A stretch of DNA of 64,000 nucleotides from Mesocentrotus franciscanus (taxonomy: Eukaryota > Echinodermata > Echinoidea > Camarodonta > Strongylocentrotidae). Shown piece after piece: positions 21,885 to 32,936 of the stretch. The stretch lies in NCBI GenBank assembly GCA_037976565.1, contig CP137670.1:14223216-14287215 (forward strand). Reading direction: 5' to 3'. Position numbers and translations under genes: made by a program. Position 1 is the first letter of the stretch. Each line of letters opens with the position of its first letter. Under the pieces are notes generated by a model that was not told where the DNA came from, made no database searches, and worked only from the letters and a program-made list of their open reading frames with translations.

Positions 21885-22095
21885 AGAGGTATCGTGGTCT
21901 AGTGGATTCGTCACCGGACTGTGGATCACATGGTTCGCGGTATCAATGTCCTTTGGCATGCAAGCCATTAATCTACATTTGCTACTCTCCACCGGTGAAG
22001 AAAATGGTACCCGGTAGGAAGAAATTCATAGAATGCTTTAGCGCCTTATTATGGCAGCTCAGCTACAGCCGGGGGTAATAATATGATACTTGTAT
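21885..22095 (+). mobile_element. tRNA-derived SINE
   Basis: Begins TAGAGGTATCGTGGTCTAGT, keeps the A-box-like TGGTCTAGTGG, and has a mutated B box (GGTTCGCGGTATC). The body includes CATTAATCTACATTTGCTAC and TGCTTTAGCGCC. It is diverged from the copies at 6991 and 49324. Confidence 0.82.
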
Positions 22096-23026
22096 TAATT
22101 AAGCGCAGTAGATTTAATGCAAATAGTAGCAGTGCTATATAAATTGACCTATGACCTTTATAAACGAGGACGTTGCTATTTTACCTTATTATAAAATCAT
22201 TTCATAATCCCATGAGGGCAAAGTATTATAATATACCATATGAAGAAAAACAAGTAAAGAAGTTAATGAAAAAAATCGTTGCTCTGCTGAACTTTATGAA
22301 TGTCTAAAGCTCGTTTTAGAACGAAATGTATAATATAACTGATCTCTTAATCCATGTCTATCTACATTTCCTTTTCTCCCTACCCTCTTTCATGCATAGG
22401 CGCGTGCTGGTAGACTTGTATGGTGGGCCGTACAGGTCATTATTATGTTCAACGTACTATAGAACTATACGGTTCTAGGACAATTACCCCTTGGACAATC
22501 AACGCCCCCCCCCCCTTCCCGGCCAATTACCAACGGGACAATTTTTTCTTTTGTAATAATTACTTACATAAAATGAGCTGTTAAGGGTACATGAACTTTT
22601 GTCTACATCAATAACCCACTTCTTGCAATGGCCAAAATTAAATTGATTGAATCTTTGTGCAGCACAAAACGTATGACTATTCGGTACAATAGTTTGAACT
22701 TCAGACTATTTAATAAAACGACTGCAATCCCTAAATTCGATTTTCTTTCAAATGTCGTTGAAATTTAACCTTTTAAATTTTTCGACCTGCAAATTGAAAA
22801 TAGTACCTTTAATGAGCATTGGGTCATGTTTCGGTGGGGGGAGGGGGAATTGTTCTCGGCGGTGGTTGTCCTGGGCTGGGGTGGTAATTTTCCTAGGGAT
22901 TTGTTCAGGTGTGGGGGGTAATCTTCCTCGGGAGTAATGTCCACGGGGGTAATTTTCCGGGGGGTGATTTTCTTGATACGGTACTATACATCCATCGAAT
23001 GGATGTTTAGTTTTAACCAATCCGGG
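22096..23026. other. intronic DNA with C- and G-rich runs
   Basis: 22470-22530 holds GGACAATTACC and C(10) runs. 22830-22980 is strongly G-rich on the plus strand with repeated GGGGGTAATTTTCC/GGGGTGATTTTC words, enough to produce spurious Pro-rich minus-strand ORFs. 22981-23024 holds ATACATCCATCGAATGGATG, a short palindromic word also seen near 24050 and 24160. No gene recognised. Confidence 0.5.
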
Positions 23027-23996
23027 GGGTGATTCACTAACTAGGAGCGATATCGTTCCTAAGAGCAATTTTTGGGATTGATTTCAATCCCAGCTTAAAA
23101 TCGATTCTACCTGACTGGTTCACTAAATCGCTTTTAGGCTGGGATCAATCCCAGCGTGAATAATCATGCGCGCATATGAATATTCATGTACGCGATCAAT
23201 CCAACCAATCAACAGACTCAAATTGTGGTCACTGGGCATATCAATCAATCGCCTAGCCGATCGACATAACGATAATTAGCTAGCTAGCTATCGTCGCTTA
23301 ATTTGTCAATGACGTTCATTTCTATGTTGATTTCGTTTTAACATTAGAAGAAAGCTGAGTGAAATTTTGCATAAGACATGACAAAAATTCATTCATGACT
23401 GTTTCATGTAGCAGTGTGAGGATTCATACGATTTTCTGTGGGTATAGTTTGTCTTTCTTTATGCTTGTTTCGAGTAAAATGCCGGATTTAACGTAGGGCC
23501 TAGATCTACGTAATGTACGTAAGTTAGACCTACCGTCCCCATGCAGCTAGCATGTAGCAGCAGCAGTCTTGATGTGGTATTCTCGAAAGCGGACTAACTT
23601 TAGTCTTTAGTGTTTTACATAATTATGTTTGTTGTTGGCACTAAGTTAGGCCTTAGGCCTACCCTATCATAGTATAAATCAAAACGATTCGATATATCAC
23701 TTTAACAGTGACTAACAATATTTATCTTCCTCTTGTTTGCTCTAATAATAATATAGCTTCAGTTTGACAGTTTTGTCTTTGACTTTGCCAGAAAGTGTAG
23801 GCCTGTAGGCTAAGACGAGAGTACTAAGAGTGATCCGGATCACTCTTAGCCTTAATAGCGATTTTAATGCTAAAATCAATCCCAAATGCCTTAGTGAATC
23901 AGTTCCTAAGAGCGATATTGCTCTTAGGAGTGTTATTGAGCCTAAGAGCGATTTTATCTCATTTGGGATCGATTTTAGCTGTTAGCGAATCACCCC
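23027..23996. mobile_element. ~970-bp foldback element with GGGGTGATTCACTAAC ends
   Basis: The left end GGGGTGATTCACTAACTAGG and right end GCTGTTAGCGAATCACCCC are inverted repeats. Subterminal AAGAGCGAT, TGGGATTGATTTCAATCCCA and TTAGTGAATC words occur in both arms (23040-23160 and 23830-23990). The single-copy middle (23170-23820) has no long ORF. Confidence 0.78.
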
Positions 23997-24995
23997 GAAC
24001 GCAGGAAACTATACAACCATACAACTAAATGCAACTATACAACTATACATCCATCGAAACATAATTATGTACAACTTTACAACTATACATCCATGGATGT
24101 GATGTATAGTTTTATTCAATCAGAACACCGGAAAATGTAGGCCTACAACTTTACATCCATCGAATGGATGTACAGTTAAGTTTTAACCAAATCAGGGCTT
24201 ACCGCTGCGAGATGAGCGCCGGCGTGCGCCTTTGTCTGGGATAAGAACAAGTTTGCACGCACATTTTGCTCCGAACTATCTTTTACGACAATACGTGCCT
24301 TCACGGTTGTTTCAACGCAAAGCATGCCGGGACAGATTTTAAGTACGGCAGTAGATTTTCACCTTCGCCGCGATCAGCTTTTCCATTGCCAACAACGGGA
24401 TTTTTATCCCGTCGAATCAACATCATAATCTTGTACAAGATGCGTTATTCTGCAGTGATTTTCTTTCATTCCAGTATCATTTGTACAGTAAGAAACCAAA
24501 GTTTGTGATTGTGTATTGTTATGACGATCCTTCAAAAAATAAAGCTGATAATACGAAGTAAAGTGGGCTAATGAGAGTGGGTTCCTTGGTATGAATATGT
24601 AGTCCCATATGTTCAAATGTGTGTGTGTGAAGTTTGGGTCGGTGGTTTGCCTTTTAAGCTGCTAAACATTCGTGTTTTAGGTTGAAGGATCGTCATAAAA
24701 ATACATAATCACAGACTTTGGTTTATTACCGTACAAATGATACTGGAATGAAAGAAAATCACTGCAGAATAACGGATCCTGTACAAGATTATGATGTCAT
24801 GTTGATTCGACAGGATAACATTCCCGTTGTTGGCAATGGAACAGCTGATCGCGGCGAAGGTGAAATCTACTGCCGTACTTAAAATCTGTCCCGGCATGCT
24901 TTGCGTTGAAACAACCGTGAAGGCACGTGTTCGCAAAGGAAGACACGTGTTCGCATGGTTGCATGGCTGTATGGTTGTTCAGTTTCCTGTGTTCC
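23997..24995. mobile_element. long inverted repeat (two ~245-bp arms) element
   Basis: 24285-24530 and 24683-24930 are near-identical inverted arms: CGCAAAGCATGCCGGGACAG ... TATGACGATCCTTCAA against GAAGGATCGTCATA ... CTGTCCCGGCATGCTTTGCG. They are separated by about 150 bp. Weaker inverted similarity extends to the outer ends (GAACGCAGGAAACTATACAA near 23996 and CAGTTTCCTGTGTTC near 24992). The paired minus-strand ORFs here are shadows of the duplicated arm. High arm identity suggests recent origin or gene conversion. Confidence 0.82.
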
Positions 24996-25526
24996 AATTA
25001 ATAGTATACTAGCAGGGCCCGTGGAAAATCCACGGGATTCTAGGGAGGGTGGGAGGGGGTTGTAAATACTTTAAAATAGATATGTGCTATCGATTTTTTT
25101 TTTTTTTTTTTTTGATTTTTTTTTTTTATAATAATTTTTTAATTATAATTTTTATTATATTAAAAAAAAAAAATATTTCTGTGCTAGATGATATTATTTT
25201 TCTTCATTATATATGCCTACTTTTTATCATTTTATAATTTTTCTTCTTCTTTTCATTAATATTTTACTCGTTAGAATACCAACCTTTTGTTTGCTGTCCC
25301 ATCATGTATCGTTTTGAATTTTTAATTTTTATCAGAATTATGTAATAAAACTTGAAAACTGGAAGAAAACAGTGAAATCAATTATTTGTAATCAAAATTG
25401 ATGCAGATATTTTAGACTTTACCTTCGTTTTCACTTTCGTTATTTACGATTATTATTGTCGTCACTTCGTTCCTATTATTCTCACTATCCCTTTCCCGGA
25501 TCCTCACTCTCGTTATCTATACGAAT
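24996..25526. other. homopolymer T/A-rich intronic DNA
   Basis: T and A runs of 8-20 bases at 25095-25180, then AT-rich single-copy sequence. No feature recognised. Confidence 0.5.
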
Positions 25527-26474
25527 CAAGGGCGTCATTGCAATCCGAGTTTGAGCATGGGGGGACACAATTACATGTCACTCTCTCTCTAGTTACGCTG
25601 TTTCACGGCATGTACTTTCATTGGTGACCGGTTCATTTATTGTCTTTTTATCTTTGACGTTTCATTACATTTTAGAGAAAGAAGACGATTGGTTGTACGG
25701 TTCTCGACTCTTAATCTTTGTCTGAATTCAGTTTCCATCTCCCGCGCGAAGCGCGTAAGTTTTGACGTTTCATAATTATCAGAGAAAGAAGACGATTCGT
25801 TCTACCGTTCTCGACTCTTAATTCTTGTCTGAATTCAGTTTCCACCCTCTCGCGCGTATAGCTCGGAAGCTTTGACGTTTCATTAAATTATTAGAAAGAA
25901 GACGATTCGTTATACCGTTCTGGACTCTTAATCCTTGTCTGAATTCAGTTTCCACCCTCTCGCGCGTAGCGCGGAAGCTTTGACGTTTCATTAAATTATT
26001 AGAGAAAGAAGACGATTCGTTCTACCGTTCTGGACTCTGAATTCAGTTTCCACCCTCTCGCGCGTAGCGCGGAAGCTTTGACGTTTCATTAAATTATTAG
26101 AAAGAAGACGATTCGTAATTGTACCGTTCTCGATCGACTCTTAATCCTTGCCTGAATTCAGTTTCCACCCTCTCGCGCGTAGCGCGAAGCTTGACGTTTC
26201 ATTAAAATATTAGAGAACGAAGACGATTCGTTGTACCGTTCTCGACTCTTAATCCCTGTTTCATTAAATTTTTAGAGAAAGAAGACGTTTCATAGTACCG
26301 CGTTCTCGACTGTTTGAATAAAGTTCCCCCCCCCCCTCCCGCGCGAAGTCAACAGAGAAAGAAAGAAAAAAGGAAAGATTTTAACCCCAAATCGTGGGGG
26401 GGGGGACATTTCACCACCTGAAAATTCGTGGGGGGACGTGTCCCCGTCCCCCAGGATAATGGATTGACGCCCTG
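25527..26474. mobile_element. transposon-like element with GGGCGTCATTGCAATCC ends and internal ~105-bp tandem repeats
   Basis: The left end CAAGGGCGTCATTGCAATCC (25527) is matched by GGATTGACGCCCTG (to 26474). Subterminal GGGGGACAC and GTGTCCCC are also inverted. Inside, about six tandem copies of a 100-115 bp unit run from 25660 to 26290 with GACGTTTCATTAAATTATTA, AAGAAGACGATTCGT, GAATTCAGTTTCCACCCTCT and CGCGCGTAGCGCGGAAGC words. It is non-autonomous, and target duplications are unclear. Confidence 0.72.
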
Positions 26475-26745
26475 ATAGGCCTACGAATATTGTTCTCAGC
26501 ATGCACTTCACTCCCATTATCATTTTGGTTTTTTCACACATTGCTAAGTTAATTTAGTCCTACAATGAAAATAATATACAAATATACAATGACACTCGAA
26601 GGATAATGGATTGACGCCCTGATAGGCCTACAAATATTGTTCTCATGCACTTCACTCCCATTATCATTTTGGTTATTTTCACACATTACTAAGTTAATTT
26701 AGTCCTACAATGAAAATAATATACAAATATACAAATATACAATGA
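26450..26745 (+). repeat. direct duplication of ~147 bp spanning the transposon right end
   Basis: AGGATAATGGATTGACGCCC through the following GATAGGCCTAC... ACAATGACACTCGA occurs at about 26452-26598 and again at 26600-26745, with a few differences (GTTCTCAGCATGC against GTTCTCATGC). The duplicated block includes the terminal repeat of the element at 25527-26474 plus downstream flank. Confidence 0.8.
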
Positions 26746-26754
26746 CACTCGAAG

Positions 26755-26890
26755 TGACTCGAGGATCTAGCTAAAACTATTCGCATCGAAGGAACATCAA
26801 ATCGTATTATATTATCCCGAGGGCCATCGATCGCGGCCCCAGAGAGAACAGTACTGTTCCCGAGTGCGAATAGTTTTAGCTTGTTCCGAG
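26755..26890. repeat. foldback repeat
   Basis: AGCTAAAACTATTCGCATCG (26770) is matched in inverse by GTGCGAATAGTTTTAGCT (to about 26881), with GGAACA and TGTTCC inside each arm. About 110 bp, non-coding. Confidence 0.6.
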
Positions 26891-27719
26891 AATGAGTCAT
26901 TGTATAATTGTTTTATATCCCTTCCACCTGTAGGCCTATCATTCCTTGGACACTTCTGTAATAGCATGTACCGTACTCACATTCACATCACATTCAATAA
27001 AGAAATAAAAGAAAACAACAATTCATTGCACGGCTCAAACACGAAACATTGAAGAATCTAAAGACACGCTATACAGCCAGTATTACAGGTACAGCAGTAG
27101 AGTGCAGTTACCGCACAGGGTACAGTAAATTGCATGGCGTGAGCGCCGTGACTGGCACCGCGGGAGTTGCCCGTGCGGAGGCATTTGATATTACGTGAGC
27201 TCGCTGAATTTACCTTCTCGTCAGTTATATGGTCTCGATAATTACAATCTATTTGCGTTATTGTTGTTGTGATTTTAATGTAGTTTTCATGAAAAGACCA
27301 ATAAAGCAGAAGCTTGGACTATGATTATGTTGACATGGTTCACAGAATATGTATAAATATTTTCAAAGTAAAGATTTTACGCGAAAAATCGGACGGTTTG
27401 TGCCATATATCGCAGCTGTCGCACGAATTAACTGAACTGTGTGTGTGTGTGGCCTCGATCTCGTTCTCGATCGTCAGTTTGGCTGCTGCAAAGGCCTATT
27501 ATAGCAAGATGCCTAACACCGGACAGGCCCAACCCGTTGCGCCTTGTACTTGCTACGCCACATGACTTGAGTGGATTGTCGTATGCTGTGTATTTCTCTG
27601 GCATGCCCGTAAAGTGCCTACAAAGCATATCATAAGCAAGATGCCTAACACGGGGTAGGCCCGCTCTGTTGCAGCGTGTATCTGCTACAACACATTATAG
27701 AGTGGATCGTCTCTTAAAA
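26891..27719. other. intronic DNA; partial tandem duplication near the end
   Basis: No gene is recognised. A diverged direct duplication is seen at about 27505-27585 and 27630-27710, both with AGCAAGATGCCTAACAC, AGGCCC, GTTGC and GCTAC words and then GAGTGGAT. Short ORFs here overlap in both strands and lack any family signature. Confidence 0.45.
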
Positions 27720-27985
27720 GTGTATCTCCTTGATTAGACAGAGGGCGGGTGCACGCCTTGCTGCCTCACTCTCGCGGGTTCGTCGCCTTCTTGCACGGAC
27801 AACGACGGCCGTGCTCTCGTCCGCTCGTCCTCCCGGGACCCCGAAACCACCTTTAACGACATCGACGGCGACCGCGGGGTCGACGTGGCACGCGGGTACG
27901 GGAGACATGCCTCGTATAATTGTGTCGCCGTTCCCGCGCCACGGCGAAGGGGGGCGCGGTCGAGGAAAGACGTTTTTCATGAACC
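27720..27985. other. GC-rich island of unknown nature
   Basis: About 265 bp with far higher G+C and CpG than anything nearby (for example CGGGACCCCGAAACC, CGACATCGACGGCGACCGCG). Both strands carry ORFs rich in Arg/Ala/Pro/Ser, as expected of composition alone. It could be a spacer-like fragment of ribosomal DNA, a recently inserted foreign fragment, or a CpG island. No rRNA core motif was seen. Confidence 0.5.
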
Positions 27986-28030
27986 GTTTTTACCCCCCTC
28001 GACGATTTTGCGTATTAATATATAGACAAA

Positions 28031-28437
28031 CAGGCGCGTACACAGCGGGGGTGGGGGTTAAACCCCTCCCCTCAAAATGTTTTTATGTGTGTGTTTCAGA
28101 CAATCCCCCCTCAGTTTTTTTCAATGAAAAAAAAAAAAAAAAAAATCGTGCTAAAGGATGAAAAAAACTGACCTTACCCCCCACTGAACACAATATCGGT
28201 CGGTATAATTTTCCAATTTCAGGACAAATTGTTTGCTCTTACCCCCTTGCTTATTCAGCGGCCGGCTAAGCCGTTGCGAAATTTTCCTCAAAACCTGGAC
28301 CCCAAAAAAATAATAATAAAATAAAAATGTGCTCTTACCCCTCCCCGCTTATTCAACGGCTGGCTGAGTCGTTGCGAAATTTTCGGCGCGATTTTCAAAT
28401 TTTAACCCCCGTTGAAAAAATCCTGCGTACGCTTCTG
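28031..28437. mobile_element. hAT-like MITE with 8-bp target duplication and internal duplication
   Basis: Ends CAGGCGCGTACACAGC and GCGTACGCTTCTG (inverse CAGAAGCGTACGC). Flanking 8-mers TAGACAAA (28023-28030) and TATACAAA (28438-28445) differ at one base, the duplication size expected for hAT. Inside, GCTTATTCAGCGGCCGGCTA and GCTTATTCAACGGCTGGCTG mark two tandem copies of about 80 bp (28245-28300 and 28335-28390). Short poly-A tracts are present. No ORF of note. Confidence 0.8.
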
Positions 28438-28489
28438 TATACAAATACACACTGTCTTGAGAGATTCTGGTTGAAACTATGGGCAACAG

Positions 28490-28554
28490 GTGACTCCAAT
28501 AGTACTATTTGCTGAGGGGCGCAGCCCCTAATCAAATGGTTCTATTGGAGTCAC
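28490..28554. repeat. 65-bp palindrome GTGACTCCAATAG...CTATTGGAGTCAC
   Basis: Arms GTGACTCCAATAG and CTATTGGAGTCAC, with inner CTATTTG/CAAATGG and a GGGGCGCAGCCCC core. A related GGGGCTATGCCCCTCAGCAA segment lies at 30800, so this is a small dispersed foldback. Confidence 0.7.
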
Positions 28555-28637
28555 GGAGGCCTATAGTTTTACCAATACCTCGAAAAGAAGGTAGGGTATA
28601 TTTGTTTTAAATCATGCATCAAAAATGTATTTGTCCA

Positions 28638-28668
<31 letters not shown>

Positions 28669-29183
28669 TAAAATCTAATTTTTAAAACGTTTTGAACATT
28701 ATAAATTTCAATAAAATTTATAAAATTAAACAAATTATCAAAAAAAAATAACCCAAATAGTACTTTTTCAGAGGAACCTTAAAATGGTTGAAATATTTCT
28801 GGTCACGTGAAGAGCTCCAACCAATCAAAAACCAAACATTTATGATGCAGGACATAAATAAAACTAAGCATCCACTCAAAGGGTGTATAGTGGTATAGTT
28901 GCATGGTTATATGTTTGTTTAGTTTCCTGTGTTCTGATTGGATAAAACTATTCATCCATTCGATTGTTTAGCTGTACAGAATAATGGCCTGTACGGTCCG
29001 TTATAGGCGTGCGCGCGCCTGTTTGCATGTATTTCTCTCTGTCACCCCTCCCCGTAATCTCTCTCTCATCACCCATTCTCTCTCTCTCTCTCTCTCATAC
29101 ACACACACACACACATTCCACTGTCTCTGTCTCCACCCTCTCATTTTTACCCTCCCTCTCTATGTCTTTCTCTGTATCGTTAG
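28555..29183. other. intronic DNA with (TA)n, CT and CA microsatellites
   Basis: 28648-28670 is (TA)n. 29066-29093 is (TC)n, followed by (AC)n to about 29115. The pyrimidine-rich stretch 29120-29180 also serves as the polypyrimidine tract of the next exon. Nothing else is recognised. Confidence 0.6.
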
Positions 29184-29294
29184 TTAACTTTTGTTGCATA
29201 TACACGTGTGAAGGAGGAGGAACATGCACCAATCTGGAGACAGAAGCCGTGTGTACGTGCCCACCTACTTTGTTGGGCGATCATTGTGAGATAG
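29184..29294 (+). CDS. EGF-like domain exon 1
   Basis: A 111-nt exon with acceptor CTCTGTATCGTTAG after a long pyrimidine tract and donor ATAG|GTAGGT, phase 1 on both sides (37 codons). It encodes NFCCIYTCEGGGTCTN, then AVCTCPPTLLGDHCEI. The six-Cys spacing and the CxCPP...GxxCE ending are classical for EGF domains of extracellular modular proteins. It carries no calcium-binding D-I-D-E leader. It cannot be joined in phase to the 21520 exon as drawn, because that exon ends in phase 0. Confidence 0.88.
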   Translation, partial: LTFVAYTRVKEEEHAPIWRQKPCVRAHLLCWAIIVR

Positions 29295-30165
29295 GTAGGT
29301 GAATGTATAAAATATGTATTCCGAACGACTTCGGCCAAGACCGATAGTGGTATTTATCAGACAATTAACCTTGGGTTTAGGTCCTTAAAGTGGGTGGGTC
29401 GGCAGTTTCCATGTGCAGATGATCATTATTTGCTGACACCAGACTTGGTGAAAAATACCATACCAATGGGTGTACAAGTCTGCACACAGAAAAACAAGCT
29501 CGTATTCCATAAAAATGTTGGTTATATTTTGTTTCGTATTTGAGGAATTAGGGTTAAAAATGAAATTGAAGGTGACATTTTTATATGATGTATAGTGCAG
29601 TGACGTTTGCCATTACTAACAAACCGAGTACAAGTAACCTAGGTCATAATCTTTGGCTTGGTTTGATTTTATTTACGATCACATAATAATATGTAACACA
29701 AACATCCTAACACATACAGAGACAAAACACTGAAATAATTTACAAGGACTATAATTTTAGAAAAATAAAATATTAAAATTAAAATGAGGATCGAGGGATC
29801 ACCCAATTCAGATCAACCGACAAATTTGATCTGTTCTTCTTCGGGATCCCAAAATAACTATAAGAAGTGGGTAATTGGTTCCATTTCTTCACGCCAGCAA
29901 CATTGAATAAATAAAGTGAAGAAGTAAGTCATACTTTGGGTTGATGAAAATGGTCTTTTTGACGAGTGGCATATGAACGGATATTTGAATTTTGAATAAA
30001 AATATTACTATATTTCGTGAAATACATCAAAAATGTTATGTCTTACCGAGTACATAAAAATTAGAGTATTGAATGTAACCAAATCGTATGAAGGCAAGAT
30101 TTGCATCTGTTCTCTTCTCTCCCCCCCCCTCATTTATTTTATTTTATCTTTCCGTTTTGCCACAG
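29295..30165 (+). other. intron between EGF exons 1 and 2
   Basis: AT-rich sequence with no recognised element. It ends in a C run, T-rich tract and acceptor TTTTGCCACAG. Confidence 0.6.
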
Positions 30166-30300
30166 ACATTGACGAGTGTTCTGCGGACACCTATCCGTGT
30201 GATCTAGCTCTCGGAACCTGTCATAACACACACGGATCGTTTGAATGCGGATGTGAGAGTGGTTATTATATAGCAACAGGAATACGTTGTATAAAAGCGG
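30166..30300 (+). CDS. calcium-binding EGF domain exon 2
   Basis: A 135-nt exon, phase 1-1 (45 codons), with acceptor TTTTGCCACAG and donor GCGG|GTAAGA. It encodes DIDECSADTYPCDLALGTCH, then THGSFECGCESGYY and GIRCIKA. The leading D-I-D-E-C and the N-x-HGSFEC-x-C..GY signature identify a calcium-binding EGF module, with the Ca2+ ligands in DIDE and the Asn/Thr-His-Gly-Ser-Phe segment. Such modules rigidify extracellular stalks. This is the only cbEGF among the five EGF exons here. Confidence 0.93.
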
Positions 30301-31521
30301 GTAAGACCCGTCTTAAAAACTAGCACTTTCTCATGTTCTCATTTTTACTACAAAATGTAGGTAGGCATTATCCGTAGCAGAGGAATGCTTCTAAAAATTG
30401 AGACAACCCTAACCCCAACCCTAACCCTAACCTGATGCACGTGGTACTGTATGCAAACTTTGGTATGCAAATTAGTTGCCTAAATTTAAAAACTATAATC
30501 GTGCCTCTCCTACTGGTGAAAATAATTCCTACCCAATATTATGTATTATATTTTTGATTAATGAAATCCTGTTCAGTGATTGGTCAACATTATGCCGTTA
30601 CCGATAAGAAAAATGTGCTGTACCGTGACGTCATCCATGGTATAGTGCACTATACCATATATGACGTCATACAATTTTTGTTATGAAGGTTGGTTTGAAA
30701 AATATAAAACAAAAATATCATGCACTATTTCAAGCCACTAGTGAAATAATGGATCCCTCGGCGACAGAAATAGCTGTACTATTTTCTTCGGGGCTATGCC
30801 CCTCAGCAAATAGGGCTATCTGTTAAGTATCATCGTTGCCCTGTCTTGTAAAGAGTTTTGATTGATTCGCATCGATCGAAAATTGAAATCAATCGCAACT
30901 GTGCATGTGCTTTAATTAAAGAAAGGAGACAATTTGCGATAGATTGATGGACTTGCGATCGGAGGATTCAGTCGATCGGAAAAAGAAGAAAGAACAAAAC
31001 CCGGTTGGCTGTGAATCGCACCACGACCACGAGCAAGATTATAAAGTCAATTTTCCCGTTTCTCCCGCTAAATGCCTCCGAAAAGCAAACAGTTTCAATT
31101 TACTTATTAAATTATTTTTAACGTGTAAGTGAATGGCAACTGCGCGCGACAAAGGACTTGCGCTTATTCATTGAACTCTGTGTTATATGATAAGAAATGG
31201 AAAGCGTATTGCACTTTACATCATCTTTAAAAAAAATCATATCTGAACGATCCTTTTAACGATGTATGAAAACATGATATAGAAATCAATGAAATAAATC
31301 AAATACTGCCACAGAGCAATCGAATGACGCCTCGTGTGAAATTGTCTATGACTTTCCACATTTTAATTTTCTCGTCCCTTTAGACTATATTCCCATAGTG
31401 ATGACGCATGTCTCAATGGGGATAGAACTTGAAAACCTTTAGACCTCGATTTAAGGGCTAGTGAACAGTGTATTCTTTGCAAATTTTCATGACTGAATAT
31501 TATTTTTTTAACCTCCTACAG
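30301..31521 (+). other. intron between EGF exons 2 and 3
   Basis: It holds a short telomere-like run (30405-30432), a CCCTGTCTTGTAAAGAG half-hairpin from about 30838 related to the element at 21250, and a GGGGCTATGCCCCTCAGC segment near 30797. Otherwise single-copy AT-rich DNA. It ends AACCTCCTACAG. Confidence 0.6.
30405..30432 (-). repeat. interstitial telomere-like (CCCTAA)n
   Basis: AACCCTAACCCCAACCCTAA then CCCTAACC: four to five units of the TTAGGG-type telomere repeat, one imperfect, inside the intron. Confidence 0.75.
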
Positions 31522-31620
31522 AAGTTTGCGATGGAGATGATGCCTGTTTCCATAGAGGAACTTGTGTTAATGACACATGTTTCTGTGTACTCGGCTTCCT
31601 GGGCCTCCACTGTGAAATAA
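31522..31620 (+). CDS. EGF-like domain exon 3
   Basis: A 99-nt exon, phase 1-1 (33 codons), with acceptor CCTCCTACAG and donor ATAA|GTATGT. It encodes VCDGDDACFHRGTCVNDT, then CFCVLGFLGLHCEI. Six Cys in EGF spacing are present, in the short form with a compact C3-C4 loop. The ending G..G..CE is standard. Confidence 0.9.
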   Translation, partial: KFAMEMMPVSIEELVLMTHVSVYSASWASTVK

Positions 31621-32098
31621 GTATGTACATTATGGACATTTGTGTGTGCGTGTGTGTGCGTGGATAGGTGGGTGGGTAGTTTGAGATGGGCCCCTGACAC
31701 TTTTTAGGGTTAGGTAACAAAACATGCTATTTTTCTTTTTATTATCATTGCTTTTATTCATCATATCATTATTACTATTACTATTATTACTATTTCGATG
31801 ATGATGATGATGATGATTATTGTTACTATTATTGTTGTTATTATTATTTTTATAATTATCATCATCATCATTCTTCTTCTTATAATTATTATTATTATCA
31901 TCATCATTATTAAGAATGTAATCATCATTGTAATTGTTGTTGTTTTTAAAATTCTTCTTACTTTTTCACGGATACACGCAGTGCCGGAAGATACATCTAG
32001 CGTTACGAAAGATTTGCTTAAGACCTGTGTAATGTCATTCTTTATATTTCCTCTGTCCGCCTTTTACTGTTGTTTTAATTGTCATCGGTTATTTTCAG
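31621..32098 (+). other. intron with ATT/ATC/GAT microsatellites
   Basis: 31740-31925 is a long interrupted trinucleotide tract (TTATTACTA, GATGATGAT, ATCATCATC, CTTCTTCTT). It produces an Ile/Met-rich spurious ORF that runs into the next exon. The acceptor is GGTTATTTTCAG. Confidence 0.75.
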
Positions 32099-32194
32099 TT
32101 GACTGTGATATCAATCCATGCAAAATCGGGTCTACCTGCAGCAACAATGAATGTCTATGCCCACCTGGATTTAAAGGGACTACATGCGAATCAA
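32099..32194 (+). CDS. EGF-like domain exon 4
   Basis: A 96-nt exon, phase 1-1 (32 codons), with acceptor TTATTTTCAG and donor TCAA|GTATGT. It encodes DCDINPCKIGSTCSNNECLC, then PPGFKGTTCES. A compact EGF module similar in length and spacing to exons 3 and 5, consistent with expansion of a single module by exon duplication. Confidence 0.92.
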
Positions 32195-32221
32195 GTATGT
32201 GGTTTGTCTCCTTAAATATTT

Positions 32222-32498
32222 GGCTTACTTCGAATCATCGGGTCATCGCGTTGCATGGGTCGGGTGGGCACGTTACATGACCTTTCGTTAAACGAAAAGG
32301 GAAGATCAGGCGACCTTTCGTAGAATTGCCGTAGGGTGTTCACGAAGTGTCGGGTAATTAGATCAAACCATTTGTAGATGAGAGGAATTTATTTCATACA
32401 CATTACCCCCAACATTTCGTGATTAAAGAGGCATGTTTTCTCAAAAGGCCAGGCAACGCGACCACCCGACTCGATGACCCGATAATTCGAAGTATGCC
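32222..32498. mobile_element. foldback MITE in the intron
   Basis: Left GGCTTACTTCGAATCATCGG and GTCATCGCG...GGGTCGGGTGG; right CGACCACCCGACTCGATGAC and CCGATAATTCGAAGTATGCC. The arms of about 50 bp are inverted repeats. Internal ACCTTTCGTTAAACGAAAGG-like words also fold. No ORF. Confidence 0.75.
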
Positions 32499-32936
32499 TT
32501 ATTTTTAAGACCTTTTGTCGTAACAGATTGAAATGTGAAATGTGTGTGTCTCCTTATAGTCTTTCCATTTGTTCATTTTTGTATGTATGTGTTTATTTAG
32601 GTAGATATTTAGTTTGTTAGTTAATTTCATTCATTTCTTAATCGTAGGACAAATTTACTGAAAAACATACCACAGCTTGATCATTTAAAAGAATATTTGC
32701 CTCAGCTGAGTAACTATTGAGAGAAATAATTCCCCTTGAATATTAAACACGGTCGCAAAGACCTACAACATAGACTTCACATAAACAACAGAGGAGCGAT
32801 TTGGGAACGATTTATCGTTGTACATATAGTTATCGTCGTTATCGATGAGGTGTGGCCAGGGCTACAAATCAACAACAAATTATTGTTTTCTTTACCATGT
32901 TGAAAGTTGGAAGAAAACATCTCTATTCCTTTGCAG

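Noticed and set aside
24266..25012. Similar short ORFs on both strands
   Set aside because: Duplicates of each other through the long inverted repeat; no coding signature.
31798..32098. Ile/Met-rich N-terminal extension running into EGF exon 4
   Set aside because: Encoded by an ATT/ATC microsatellite in the intron; the acceptor at 32098 and phase-1 pattern define the exon start.
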